Assembly: GCF_000719865.1 (NCBI RefSeq)
Contig: NZ_JOID01000030.1
Coordinates: 3,604 to 67,603, forward strand
Source: Streptomyces albus subsp. albus
Lineage (GTDB): Bacteria > Actinomycetota > Actinomycetes > Streptomycetales > Streptomycetaceae
Reading direction: 5' to 3'
Length of the DNA: 64,000 nt
Shown here: one piece after another, positions 35,311 through 44,220 of the stretch
Position numbering within the stretch: the stretch's first letter is position 1
How the letters are laid out: every line of letters starts with the position of its first letter
Translations under genes and position numbers: made by a program
The notes under the pieces: model-generated
Told to the model about the DNA's origin: nothing
What the model saw: the letters and a program-made list of their open reading frames with translations, nothing else
Databases searched by the model: none

Positions 35311-36087
35311 ATGAGTTCCCGCCACCGCAAGCCCCGCTCGTTGCCGCTCCGCCCCATCGCCCTCGCGGCCGGGGCGCTCACGGTCGTGGCGGGCGTCGGA
35401 ACGGGACTCGCCCTGGACGACGACGGCCCCGCGACCGTGGCCTCCGAGCCCCGGTCCGCGGCCGGCGGCGCCGTCTCCCCGGCATCCCCCACGGCCGGGG
35501 AGGCGACGCCGTCCCCTTCCCCCTCCGCCACCCGGCGCAGCCCGTCGCCGAAGGCGGAGCAGAGCACGAAGAGCACCGCCACCCCGCGGCCGGACCGTAC
35601 GACGGCGAAGGCCGACCGGCAGACGGAGCGGGACAGCGCCCCCGCCCGGGCGCAGGAGCCCGCGAAGACCGCCGAGCAGCCCGCGAAGGCCCCGGAGGCG
35701 GCCGCGGCCGGTGTCGCCGGAGAGGTCCTGCGCCTGGTCAACCAGGCCCGCGCGAGCGCCGGCTGCGCGCCGGTGACCGCCGACGAACGGCTGGACGCCG
35801 CCGCCCAGACGTACAGCCGGGCCATGGCGTCCAGCGGGAACTTCTCACACACCGGCACCGACGGGTCGGACGTCTCCGAGCGCGTCGAACGCGAGGGCTA
35901 CGCCTGGTCCACCGTCGGCGAGAACATAGCGATGGGCCAGCCCGACGCGGCCGCCGTCATGGACGGCTGGATGAACAGCCCGGGCCACCGGGCGAACATC
36001 CTCAACTGCGACTTCAAGGAAATGGGCCTCGGCCTCCACGAGAGCGGCGGCCCCTGGTGGACCCAGGTCTTCGCCACCACCCGCTGA
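35311..36087 (+). CDS. Secreted CAP/SCP-domain protein
   Basis: A 258-residue exported protein with a C-terminal CAP (SCP/PR-1) domain. A signal peptide or anchor occupies residues 12-30; residues 35-135 are a Ser/Thr/Lys/Glu-rich linker. The CAP core starts at LRLVNQARASAGCAPVTADERL; the signature HTGTDGSD (metal-binding His), VGENIA and MNSPGHRANILNCDFKEMGLG follow, with a pair of Cys likely forming a disulfide. Extracellular and of unknown activity. GGAGG precedes the ATG. Upstream palindromes suggest dedicated regulation. Confidence 0.9.
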   Translation: MSSRHRKPRSLPLRPIALAAGALTVVAGVGTGLALDDDGPATVASEPRSAAGGAVSPASPTAGEATPSPSPSATRRSPSPKAEQSTKSTATPRPDRTTAKADRQTERDSAPARAQEPAKTAEQPAKAPEAAAAGVAGEVLRLVNQARASAGCAPVTADERLDAAAQTYSRAMASSGNFSHTGTDGSDVSERVEREGYAWSTVGENIAMGQPDAAAVMDGWMNSPGHRANILNCDFKEMGLGLHESGGPWWTQVFATTR

Positions 36088-36260
36088 CGGAGGCCCCGCC
36101 CTCCCCGGGCCGGGCACCCGGTCCGCTGGAACGCCGCACGCCCCGGGGAACCTCCGGGTGCGCCCCGGGGCGACTCGCTCCACCGGCTCCCGTGCCCGGT
36201 GCTCCCCGCGCCCGGTGACGGCGCGGCCCGGGAGGCGAGCGCGAGCGTCGCGTGGCCTTC

Positions 36261-36280
36261 CCGGCCGGCTCTCCGGCCGG
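36261..36280. terminator. Short bidirectional hairpin
   Basis: CCGGCCGG, CTCT loop, CCGGCCGG, between the convergent CAP-domain and histidine-kinase genes, 12 bases from the stop of the latter. Confidence 0.5.
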
Positions 36281-36291
36281 CCGGGCGGCCC

Positions 36292-37713
36292 TCAGCCGGC
36301 CGGGGCGCCCCGGTCCGGGGTCGTCCGCCTCCCCCGCCGGGCCGCCGCGCGGACGGCCCGCGAGGCCCGGGAGGGCGTCCCCGCCGGCGGCACGGCCGGG
36401 GCCAGGCCCAGCTCGACCCGCACCCGGGCCCCGCCCAGCGGCCCGCGGCCGATGGTCACGTCGCCCCGCGTCGTCCGCGCCGCCCGGAGCGCGATGTCGA
36501 GCCCCAGACCCGTCGAGCCGCCGACGCTCACCCCGCGCTCCAGGGCGAGATCCGGGTCCGCGATGCCGGGTCCGGCGTCGTCCACGCAGAGCACCACCGA
36601 CCCCGCGGTCCGCTCCACCTCCACCGCGAACGCCGTCCCCTCCGGGGTGTGCTGGAAGACATTCCCGATCAGGGCGTCCACGACGGCCGCCAGATCGTCG
36701 TACGGCAGCCGCACCGGCGTCGGCTCGGTGGTGACCTCCAGCCCGCAGGGCCGGTCCTGCTGCCCGGCCAGCACGGCCCAGAACTCCGCCCGCCGCCGCA
36801 CCACACCGGACACCTCGCAGCGGTTCCCCGCGGCCCCGTCCCCGGAGCCGTCCGCCGCTCCGTCCCCCGGCGCGTCCACCGCCAGCGGGCTGCGCGCCGC
36901 GGAGATGATCGAGTCGATCTCGGTCTGCAGATGCGTGATCGCGGCCGTCAGCCGTTCCGACCCCGGCGCCGACCCCATCCGCTCCGCCTCCAGCCGGAGC
37001 GCCGTCAGCGGCGTGCGGAGCCGGTGCGACAGATCCGCCACCAGCTCCCGCTCCGTCGCCAGCAGCCCCACGACCCGGTCCGCCATCGAGTTGAACGCCC
37101 GGCCCGCCTCCTTCAGCTCCGGCGGCCCGGCCGGCTCCACCCGGATCCCGAGATCCCCCTCACCGAGCGTGTTCGAGGCCCGGGACAGCTCCCGCGAGGA
37201 GCGGACCACCCGCGCGCCCAGCCGGTCGGCGACCAGCACCGAGCCCGCCACCAGCCCCACGGCCAGCAGCGACATCACCCCCCAGGACAGCACCACGCCC
37301 CGGTTGAGCGCCGAGGCCGGCACGAACGACTCCACGACCGCGACCCGGTCCCCGGCCAGGATCACCGGCTGCAGGTACACCCACCCGTCGGCCGTGTCCA
37401 TCGCCAGCGTCTCCCGCTCCCGCTCGGCCCGCCGCAGCGCGGACGCCGGCGCGTGAGGGGCCCCGATCACCTCCCCGTCCGGCAGATGGACCGCCAGCCG
37501 CCGCTCCGAGTCCAGGCCGGAGACGGCCTGCTGCACATCGCGGGAACGGGTGGTCAGCGCCAGCACCGGGGCCAGGGCCGAGGCCCGCTGCTCCGCCTGC
37601 GTGGTGGAGCGGGCCCGCGCCTCGGACTGCACGAGCAGCGCCAGCGGGATCAGGAAGGAGAGCGCGACCATGGACGTCACCGCCAGTGCGACACCGGCCA
37701 GGGCCCGTCTCAT
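36292..37713 (-). CDS. Two-component sensor histidine kinase
   Basis: A 473-residue sensor kinase. Two membrane helices (about residues 7-30 and 145-165) flank an extracytoplasmic sensor domain; a HAMP domain follows (RVVRSSRELSRASNTLGEGDLGIRVEPAGPPELKEAGRAFNSM). The H-box is DLSHRLRTPLTALRLEAERM with the phospho-acceptor His; the N-box is ALIGNVFQHTPEGTAF, the G1 box CVDDAGPGI and G2 GGSTGLGLDI. A basic Pro-rich tail ends the protein. The ATG overlaps the upstream response-regulator stop (ATGA), so they form an operon. Confidence 0.93.
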   Translation of the reverse strand: MRRALAGVALAVTSMVALSFLIPLALLVQSEARARSTTQAEQRASALAPVLALTTRSRDVQQAVSGLDSERRLAVHLPDGEVIGAPHAPASALRRAERERETLAMDTADGWVYLQPVILAGDRVAVVESFVPASALNRGVVLSWGVMSLLAVGLVAGSVLVADRLGARVVRSSRELSRASNTLGEGDLGIRVEPAGPPELKEAGRAFNSMADRVVGLLATERELVADLSHRLRTPLTALRLEAERMGSAPGSERLTAAITHLQTEIDSIISAARSPLAVDAPGDGAADGSGDGAAGNRCEVSGVVRRRAEFWAVLAGQQDRPCGLEVTTEPTPVRLPYDDLAAVVDALIGNVFQHTPEGTAFAVEVERTAGSVVLCVDDAGPGIADPDLALERGVSVGGSTGLGLDIALRAARTTRGDVTIGRGPLGGARVRVELGLAPAVPPAGTPSRASRAVRAAARRGRRTTPDRGAPAG

Positions 37714-38459
37714 CGCGGGGCCACCAGCTTGATCCCGATGCCGCGCACCGTGTGCAGATAGCGCGGCTGCGAGGCCCGCTCGCCCAGTTTGCGGCGGAGC
37801 GCGGAGAGATGGACGTCTATGGTCTGGTCCTCCACATACGGCTGCCGCCAGACGTCCGCGAGGATCCGGCGCCGGGAGACGACCTGGTCGGCGTGGGCCG
37901 CCAGATAGGCGAGCAGATCGAACTCGCGCCGGGTGAGCCGCAGCTCCCGCCCGGCCAGCCGTGCCGACCGGGCCGGCGGGTCCACCACCAGCTCGCCCAC
38001 CCGCACCGTGCTCGCCGCGGCCCCGCCGGCGGCCGGGAGCGCCCCCGGGAGTCCGCCGGCCGCCTCGGCGGCGGGGGAGGGGAGCGCCGCGGCCGGGGGT
38101 GCGGTCCGGCGCAGCACCGCGCCGATCCGGGCGGCGAGCTGCTCCCCGGAGAAGGGCTTGACCACGTAGTCGTCGGCCCCCGCGTTGAGCAGCTTGACGA
38201 CCTCGGCGTCGTCGTCCCGTGCGGTGGCGACCACCACCGGCACCCGGGAGATGCCGCGCATCATCCGCAGCACATCGGTGCCGTCCAGGTCCGGCAGCCC
38301 GAGATCGAGCACGACGACGTCCGGCGGCCGGGCGGTGATCTCCCGCAGCGCCTCGAAACCCGCGGCGGCGCTGTGCACCACATGGCCGTGCGCGGAGAGC
38401 ACCTCGATGAGCGCGGTGCGTATGACGGGGTCGTCCTCGACGACCAGGACGGAAGCCAT
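37710..38459 (-). CDS. OmpR-family response regulator
   Basis: A 249-residue response regulator. The receiver has the acidic pair E8-D9-D10, phospho-acceptor D52 (VVVLDLGLPDLDG), Thr/Ala region VVVATARDD and conserved Lys in YVVKPFSG. A 40-residue Ala/Pro linker is longer than usual. The winged-helix domain begins LVVDPPARSARLAGRELRLTRREFDLL and ends VDVHLSALRRKLG...YLHTVRGIGIKL. It lacks a clear ribosome site; only 36 bp separate its start from the divergent gene at 38496, so a leaderless transcript is possible. First gene of the pair with the kinase. Confidence 0.93.
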   Translation of the reverse strand: MASVLVVEDDPVIRTALIEVLSAHGHVVHSAAAGFEALREITARPPDVVVLDLGLPDLDGTDVLRMMRGISRVPVVVATARDDDAEVVKLLNAGADDYVVKPFSGEQLAARIGAVLRRTAPPAAALPSPAAEAAGGLPGALPAAGGAAASTVRVGELVVDPPARSARLAGRELRLTRREFDLLAYLAAHADQVVSRRRILADVWRQPYVEDQTIDVHLSALRRKLGERASQPRYLHTVRGIGIKLVAPR

Positions 38460-38495
38460 GGCTCTGCACGTTATCCCGTACGTCACCATGGTGTC

Positions 38496-39086
38496 GTGCC
38501 CCGCTACCTCCGCTACCTCCTCCTCTGGCTCTCCTGTACCGCCGTCAGCGTGACGGCGGTGCTGCTGACCGTGCACTTCGTGGTGGGCTCGACCCGGCCC
38601 AAGCCGCTGGTGGCGCGGTCGGCGCCGACGGTCTTCACGTCCTCCACGAGCCGGCCGCCGAGCCCGAGCGCCGAGCCCGAGCCCTCCCCGAGCAGGCGCA
38701 CCGCCGGCCCCTCGGCCACCCGGTCCGCGTCCCGCGCCGAGGCCTCCCGGCCCCCGTCCCGGGCGGCCACGCCCCGGCCGAGCCGGAGCACCGCCCCGCC
38801 GCCCGCGGCCTCCACGCCGGCGGGCGGCTCCGGTGCCTACACGGACTGCGAGGGCGGGGCGGGCGTGCACACCATCGAGTCGGCCGGGGGGCAGGCGACG
38901 GTCCGCTTCGGCGACCGGGGGGTGTGCCTGGTCTCGGCCGTGCCGGTCCGGGGCTTCACCGTCCGGACCGAGCAGCGCGAGCGGACGACGCTGACCGTGA
39001 CGTTCTCCGGACAGCGGAGCGAGTCGGAGATCACAGCGACCACCACCCCGCAGAACAAAGCGACGATCAAGGAGACCTCCTGGTGA
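38496..39086 (+). CDS. Membrane-anchored protein with Ser/Pro linker, divergent from the two-component system
   Basis: Not recognised; 196 residues. One hydrophobic helix (about residues 5-30), then a Ser/Pro/Arg/Thr-rich linker to about residue 108, then a small extracytoplasmic domain with two Cys (YTDCEGGAGVH and DRGVCLVSAV, a likely disulfide) and beta-strand-like segments. The GTG start has no ribosome site and lies 36 bp from the divergent response-regulator start; a 10-bp palindrome CACCATGGTG lies between. This arrangement suggests a ligand-sensing or target protein of the kinase; that is inference. Confidence 0.65.
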   Translation: MPRYLRYLLLWLSCTAVSVTAVLLTVHFVVGSTRPKPLVARSAPTVFTSSTSRPPSPSAEPEPSPSRRTAGPSATRSASRAEASRPPSRAATPRPSRSTAPPPAASTPAGGSGAYTDCEGGAGVHTIESAGGQATVRFGDRGVCLVSAVPVRGFTVRTEQRERTTLTVTFSGQRSESEITATTTPQNKATIKETSW

Positions 39087-39091
39087 CCACC

Positions 39092-39149
39092 GGGGCCGGG
39101 GCAGGGGCAGGGGCCGGGGTCGTGGCCGGGGCCGGGGCCCGGGCCGGGG
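39092..39149 (+). repeat. GGGGCC/GGGGCA tract, G-quadruplex-prone
   Basis: The whole spacer between convergent genes is made of G-runs (GGGGCCGGGGCAGGGGCAGG and on), eight or so tracts of three to four G on the plus strand with 1-4 base spacers. Confidence 0.75.
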
Positions 39150-39599
39150 CTACGGCACCACGGTGACCGGCCAGCGGCCCGCCTTGACCAGCCGCACCGC
39201 GACCGAACCGGCCAGCCGGTGCCCGGCACGCTCGGAGGCGCCGACGACCACGGCGTCGGCCCGCAGCCCGTCCGCCGCCTCGGTCAGCACGGTGTACGGG
39301 TCGCCATGGAAGGTGTGGAACTCCCAGCGCAGGCCCCGGGGATCCGGCATGCGGTCGATCGCCGAGCGCGCCTCCCGCTCCAGCTCCTCGGCGGCATCGG
39401 CGGTGATCGCGGCCGTGGGGGCGCCCAGGGCGGCGCGGACGACCAGTAGGGGCTGGACGTGGACGATCGCGAGCAGGGCGTGCTGCCGCCGGGCCAGCCC
39501 CGCGGCGTAGGCGGTGGCACGCCAGGAGGAGTCGGAACCGTCCAGCCCGGCGACGATCACCTTCGGGCCGTCCGTTCCGCGCTCGAAGGGCGCGGGCAC
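39150..39599 (-). CDS. Universal stress protein (UspA family)
   Basis: A 149-residue single-domain Usp. VIVAGLDGSDSSWRATAYAAGLAR at the N-terminus is the typical first strand-helix; the ATP-binding motif G-x2-G-x9-G-(S/T) is seen as VVVGASERAGHRLAGSVA, and the terminal strand is WPVTVVP. I start it at GTG 39599, which has GGGAGGA upstream; a longer in-frame form exists but would exceed family length. Its stop abuts the G-rich tract. Probable nucleotide-binding stress protein. Confidence 0.88.
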   Translation of the reverse strand: MPAPFERGTDGPKVIVAGLDGSDSSWRATAYAAGLARRQHALLAIVHVQPLLVVRAALGAPTAAITADAAEELEREARSAIDRMPDPRGLRWEFHTFHGDPYTVLTEAADGLRADAVVVGASERAGHRLAGSVAVRLVKAGRWPVTVVP

Positions 39600-39957
39600 C
39601 CGTTCCTCCCTGTTCTCCACACGGCTGAGGCCATGGATGCCCGTAGCGTACCGCGTCCCCGGCTCCGGCGGACCGGTGCGCACCGGACATCCGGGCGGCG
39701 CGGCAGGTGGCGTGAAATCGGTTCCGGTCCGGCCTGATTCAGCCTCAGTTGCGCTGTGCGCCGGTCGTCTTGCGATGCGCGGTGGGACACGTGGGGCTCA
39801 ACTCCCCTCTCCCGGCGCACATGCCCATGGTTTGTGACCAGAACGGATCGCAGATTTCCGTTTGAGGTTCCCCTGCTGAGGAGCGATCAGTAGCCTCAGG
39901 CGCATACACCGGCACAAAAATGGCCGGACCCTCCTGGCCGACACTTGGAGACCACCG

Positions 39958-40770
39958 ATGGAGCGACCCTCCTGGGCCCCACAGGGCATCGACCTTTCCG
40001 TGCCGAGCGTGTCCCGGATCTACGACTACTACCTGGGCGGCTCGCACAACTTCGAGGCCGACCGGGAGGCGGCGCGCAGGGCGATGGAGATCATGCCGGG
40101 CCTGCCGAAGATCATGCAGGCGAACCGTGCCTTCATGCGCCGGGCCGTACGGTACGCCGCGGGGGAGGGCATCACCCAGTTCCTCGACATAGGCTCCGGC
40201 ATACCGACCTTCGGCAACGTGCACGAGGTCGCCCAGGCCGCCGCCCCGGAGGCGAAGGTCGTCTACGTCGACAACGACCCGGTGGCCGTGGCGCACAGCC
40301 GCGCGGTGCTGGAGGGCAACGACTCCGCGGTCATCGCCGCGGCCGACCTGCGCAAGCCGGCGGACATCCTGTCCAGCCCCGAGGTCGGGAGGATGCTCGA
40401 CCTCGGCAAGCCGGTGGCCCTGCTCCTCGTCGCCGTCCTGCACTTCCTCACCGAGGACGACCAACCGGAGCGCGTCGTCGCCGAGTTGCGCGACGCGCTC
40501 CCACCGGGAAGCCTGATGGCGCTCACCCACGCGTCCACCGAGGGCGGCCCCCTGACGCCCCGCCAGGGCGACGAGGTGCAGGGCGTCTACCGGCAGGCCA
40601 CCTCACCGCTGATCATGCGGTCGCGCGCGGAGGTCACCCGGTTCTTCGACGGCTTCGAGATGGTCGAGCCGGGTCTCGTGTCGATGCCCGACTGGCGGCC
40701 CGACACCCCCGGCGAACAGGAGGACCCCGTGGTCTACACCGGGTTCGCCGGCGTGGGGCGCAAGGCGTGA
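39958..40770 (+). CDS. SAV2177/DUF574 family SAM-dependent methyltransferase
   Basis: A 270-residue paralogue of the protein at 5843-6658. It has the family opening GIDLSVPSVSRIYDYYLGGSHNFEADREAAR, the SAM loop FLDIGSGIPTFGNVHEVAQ and VVYVDNDPVAVAHSRAVL. Its stop overlaps the GTG of the PAS-GGDEF-EAL gene by 4 nt, so it is translationally coupled to a cyclic-di-GMP enzyme. The substrate is unknown; the linkage makes a small-molecule or protein target in c-di-GMP signalling worth testing. ATG 39958 chosen by domain start. Confidence 0.9.
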   Translation: MERPSWAPQGIDLSVPSVSRIYDYYLGGSHNFEADREAARRAMEIMPGLPKIMQANRAFMRRAVRYAAGEGITQFLDIGSGIPTFGNVHEVAQAAAPEAKVVYVDNDPVAVAHSRAVLEGNDSAVIAAADLRKPADILSSPEVGRMLDLGKPVALLLVAVLHFLTEDDQPERVVAELRDALPPGSLMALTHASTEGGPLTPRQGDEVQGVYRQATSPLIMRSRAEVTRFFDGFEMVEPGLVSMPDWRPDTPGEQEDPVVYTGFAGVGRKA

Positions 40771-42944
40771 CGGCCCGGCCGCCCGGGCCCGGCACCCCCG
40801 GCCCAGACGGTTCCGAGGACGGGCCCGACGACAGACTGAGACGGTTCGCCGCGATCTGGAGCCGGGCCATCTACCCGGCCACGGCCACCTCCATGACCCG
40901 CGCCGAGTTCGAACAGCATCTGGTCCCGCAGGCCCGCCGGCTGGCGGCGGCCCTGCGGACCCGGCCGTTCGACCCCGGCGCGGGGCTGGAGGTCGGGGCG
41001 GCGCTCGTCGCGGCCCACTGCACCGACCCCGGCAGCCTGCCGCAGACGCTCGGCGTGATCGACTCCTATCTGACGCTCTACTGCCCGCCCGAGGAACCGC
41101 AGCCGGTGGAGCAGCTCCGCGCCCGCTGCACCCGGCTCCAGCACGCCGTCGCCGCCGGATTCGCCGAGGCCCTGCGCGAGCGGACCCGCTCCGAACAGGA
41201 GGCCATGTCCCGCGCCGCGCTGCGGGCCCAGGCGGAGGCCGAACAGGCACTCCACCGCAGCGAGGCGAGGTTCCGGGCGGTCTTCGAGGGCGCCGCCATC
41301 GGCATCGGCATCGCCGACATGGAGGGCCGGGTCGTCGACATCAACGAGAGCCTGACCCGGATGTTCGGCGGCCTGGAGCACCATGTGCGCAGCCGCCGGG
41401 TGACCGACTGGACCCACCCCGAGGACGAGCCGGGGGTCTGGCGGATGCTGGCCGAACTCATGCGCGGTGAACGCGACCACTTCCGCGTCGACAAGCCGTA
41501 CTACCGCAACGACGGCACCGTCCTGTGGACCAACCTCACGGTCTCCCTCCTCCGCGACCGGGACGGCACCCCCCGCTACATGCTGGCGCTGATGGAGGAC
41601 ATCACCGAGCGCCGGCTGCTCAACCTGCGCCTCCGCTACGAGGCGACGCACGACGCCCTCACCGGGCTCCCCAACCGGACCTTCTTCTTCGAACGGCTGG
41701 AATCCGCGGTCGTCGCCCGCGGGGGCACCGCCCGGTTCGGCCTCTGCTACCTGGACCTGGACGGCTTCAAGACGGTCAACGACCACCTCGGCCACGCCAT
41801 CGGCGACCAGCTGCTGGTCGCCGTCGCCGACCGGCTGCAAGCGTGCGTCACCGGCCCCGGACAGCTCGTCGCGCGGATCGGCGGTGACGAGTTCGTGGCC
41901 CTCATCAACGATCCGCCCGAGCAGAAGGACGTCACCGACTTCGCCGAGCGCATCCTCGACGCCCTCTCCACCCCGGTCTCCATCGCCGGCAAGGAACTGG
42001 CCGTACGGGGCAGCATCGGCATCGTCGACGGCCCGGCGGGCAAGCTCGGCGCCGCCGAGGTGCTGCGCAGCGCGGACATCACCATGTACCGGGCCAAGGC
42101 CGCGGGCGGCAACCGCTACGAGCACGCCGACCCCGAGGCCGACACCCGCGTCATCACCCGCCACGGCCTGACCAACAGCCTGCCGCTGGCGCTCCAGCGC
42201 GGCGAGTTCTTCATCGAGTACCAGCCGCTGGTCCGGCTCAGCGACGGCCAGGTGCACGGCGCGGAGGCCCTGGTCCGCTGGTCCCATCCGCTGCGCGGCG
42301 TGCTCGGGCCGGACCAGTTCATCCCCCTCGCGGAGAACACCGGCCTGATCGTGCCGCTCGGCCGCTGGGTGCTGGAGGAGGCCGTACGGCAGGCCCGCGA
42401 CTGGCAGTTCCAGCACATCGACGGCAAGGCCCTGCGCGTCAACGTCAATCTGTCGCCCTGTCAGCTCCACCACCCGCATCTGGTGCGGGACACGGCGGAG
42501 GTGCTCAAGGAGGCCGGCCTGGAGCCGTCCTCGCTCTGCCTGGAGGTCACCGAGAGCGCCCTCATCGGCGCCGACGAGGCCCTGCTGAAGCCGCTGCGCG
42601 AACTGGCCGACCTCGGTGTCGACATCGCCCTCGACGACTTCGGCACCGGCTACTCCAACCTCTCCAACCTGCGCCGGATGCCGCTCAGCACCCTCAAACT
42701 CGACCGATCCTTCACCCGGGGCATGCAGCGGGAGCCGGCCGACCCCATCGACATCAAGATCGTGGAGGGCATCGTCTCCCTCGCGCACACCCTCGACCTC
42801 GCGGTCACCGTCGAGGGCGTGGAGACGGGCGTCCAGGCCGAGCATCTGCGCGTCCTCGGCTGCGACACGGCCCAGGGCTGGTACTACGCCCGCCCCGGCC
42901 CGCCCGAGCACCTGCACACCCTCTCCCTGGCCGACGCGACCTGA
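40767..42944 (+). CDS. PAS-GGDEF-EAL cyclic-di-GMP turnover protein
   Basis: A 725-residue cytosolic signalling protein. A helical N-terminal region (residues 20-165, ending in a coiled coil rich in Glu/Arg/Ala), a PAS/PAC domain (about 168-290), GGDEF (about 300-465) and EAL (about 480-720). The diguanylate cyclase site is GGDEF at about 372 with D and N residues of the family intact. The phosphodiesterase site reads EALVRW at about 499, with NVNLSP, EVTES, DDFGTGYSNL and EGVET all present, so both activities look possible. No membrane segments. It resembles CdgA/RmdA-type proteins, which act in the BldD-controlled developmental switch; which one cannot be said. Confidence 0.92.
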   Translation: MTARPPGPGTPGPDGSEDGPDDRLRRFAAIWSRAIYPATATSMTRAEFEQHLVPQARRLAAALRTRPFDPGAGLEVGAALVAAHCTDPGSLPQTLGVIDSYLTLYCPPEEPQPVEQLRARCTRLQHAVAAGFAEALRERTRSEQEAMSRAALRAQAEAEQALHRSEARFRAVFEGAAIGIGIADMEGRVVDINESLTRMFGGLEHHVRSRRVTDWTHPEDEPGVWRMLAELMRGERDHFRVDKPYYRNDGTVLWTNLTVSLLRDRDGTPRYMLALMEDITERRLLNLRLRYEATHDALTGLPNRTFFFERLESAVVARGGTARFGLCYLDLDGFKTVNDHLGHAIGDQLLVAVADRLQACVTGPGQLVARIGGDEFVALINDPPEQKDVTDFAERILDALSTPVSIAGKELAVRGSIGIVDGPAGKLGAAEVLRSADITMYRAKAAGGNRYEHADPEADTRVITRHGLTNSLPLALQRGEFFIEYQPLVRLSDGQVHGAEALVRWSHPLRGVLGPDQFIPLAENTGLIVPLGRWVLEEAVRQARDWQFQHIDGKALRVNVNLSPCQLHHPHLVRDTAEVLKEAGLEPSSLCLEVTESALIGADEALLKPLRELADLGVDIALDDFGTGYSNLSNLRRMPLSTLKLDRSFTRGMQREPADPIDIKIVEGIVSLAHTLDLAVTVEGVETGVQAEHLRVLGCDTAQGWYYARPGPPEHLHTLSLADAT

Positions 42945-43121
42945 CGCGGGGGCGGCCCGGCGGCTTCCCCGAGGGCGTGAATCAGCCATCCTCCGGGTGG
43001 CCTGCCGGGCTCCGGGGACCAATGGGGGAAAGTCATATAACAAGCCTTTGGCTGCCACCGTTCCACCGCAGACACAGAAGGCGGCGGCCGCCGGGGGCGC
43101 CGCCCACGCCGGAGGATGCCG

Positions 43122-44066
43122 CTAGGTGTGACGCGCGTCGCGCTGCTGTTCGGCGGCGCGGCGCAGTTGTTCCAACTTCGCCGGCAGCAGGTGCTGGAGC
43201 CCGTAGCGGGCGCGGCCGCGCCGGTAGGAGGTGATGAGTCCGTTCTCCTCCAGTGGCATCCCTGCCGGCCGTCCCACGGCGTTGCCGTTCTCGTCCGGGA
43301 GGCCGGCGTGGTTCGGGCGCAGGGACACCCACAGGCGGGAGGTGCCGTGGGCGAACGCGACCAGATCCGCACGGGCCGCGAGCCAGCGGTCCAGGGCGGC
43401 CCGGGCGAGCGGGGAGAGCGGCAGCCACTCGCCTGTCACCGGGGCGGCGGTGCCGTGCTGCGGACGCCGCTCCACGTACACCGAGCGGCGGTCTCCGGTG
43501 AGATGGGTGATCCGCAGGCCGGTCAGTTCGCCGGAGCGCGCGGCCGTGTCCAGCACCAGGGCGAGCACGGCGGTCAGCCGGACCCGTCCCGGGGACAGAG
43601 GGCCGGCGAGGTCCCGGTCGAGCTGCCGCCGCAGCGCGGCCAGTTGGGCGAAGGCGGGGACCGGGTGCAGGTCCGGGGTCCCGGTGACCGCCAGGTGCAG
43701 GTCCGGCAGACCGGCCGCCTCCCGCAGCAGATCGAGGCAGACCAGCCGGGTCTGGTTGGTGTGCCCGGACGTCGGCGGGCGCCGGCCGGCGACCAGGCGG
43801 TGACGCAGCGCGCCGGACTCCGCCCGGCGCAGGTACGGGCCCAGGGCCTCCTCGCCCAGGAGGTGCCGCAGGCTGCCGCGTGCCGGGGCGGGCAGGGCGT
43901 CCTGGCGCAGAGCCGTTTCCAACTCGCGCCGGACCATGCCCAGTTGCCGCCGACGCGCGTCCCCGGTCGCGGGCATCGCGTCGAGGAGCGCGTCCAGCGC
44001 GGCGATGGAGGGATACGAAGGTGTCGGCACCCGGCGATTGTCACCCACCCCGCCCCTCACCCGCAC
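43122..44066 (-). CDS. Degenerate tyrosine-recombinase-like protein
   Basis: A 314-residue protein resembling tyrosine recombinases. A SAM-like helical N-terminal half is followed by ALVLDTAARSGELTGLRITHL, matching box I (the catalytic Arg context A-R-x-G-E-L), and VTGEWLPLSPLARAALDRWLAAR, matching the beta-hairpin and PL element. The box II HxxR and the nucleophilic Tyr are absent; the C-terminus ends GLQHLLPAKLEQLRRAAEQQ. No insertion sequence, attachment site or mobile genes flank it. Start uncertain (GTG 44066 or GTG 44030). It may be a domesticated DNA-binding protein. Confidence 0.65.
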   Translation of the reverse strand: MRVRGGVGDNRRVPTPSYPSIAALDALLDAMPATGDARRRQLGMVRRELETALRQDALPAPARGSLRHLLGEEALGPYLRRAESGALRHRLVAGRRPPTSGHTNQTRLVCLDLLREAAGLPDLHLAVTGTPDLHPVPAFAQLAALRRQLDRDLAGPLSPGRVRLTAVLALVLDTAARSGELTGLRITHLTGDRRSVYVERRPQHGTAAPVTGEWLPLSPLARAALDRWLAARADLVAFAHGTSRLWVSLRPNHAGLPDENGNAVGRPAGMPLEENGLITSYRRGRARYGLQHLLPAKLEQLRRAAEQQRDARHT

Positions 44067-44220
44067 GGACCTTTCGCGGCGGCGGGGTCGTGGTGGCCCG
44101 CGGTGGCCGTGTCCCCGGCGGTCTCCGGGCGCCTCCGCCGTCCGCGCCGGGCGGGCTCGTCCGCGCCGGTGCGTGCCGTTCCGTGCCCGGGCCGGCCGGG
44201 GCCGCCGGCCCGCCGGCCCG

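Noticed and set aside
38488..38490. ATG in the 36-bp divergent spacer as a start for the anchored protein
   Set aside because: It is in a different frame from the protein; the GTG at 38496 is in frame with the hydrophobic segment.
43025..43050. AT-rich words (AGTCATATAACAAGCC) as an attachment site of the neighbouring recombinase
   Set aside because: No matching direct repeat elsewhere in the window and no tRNA gene.
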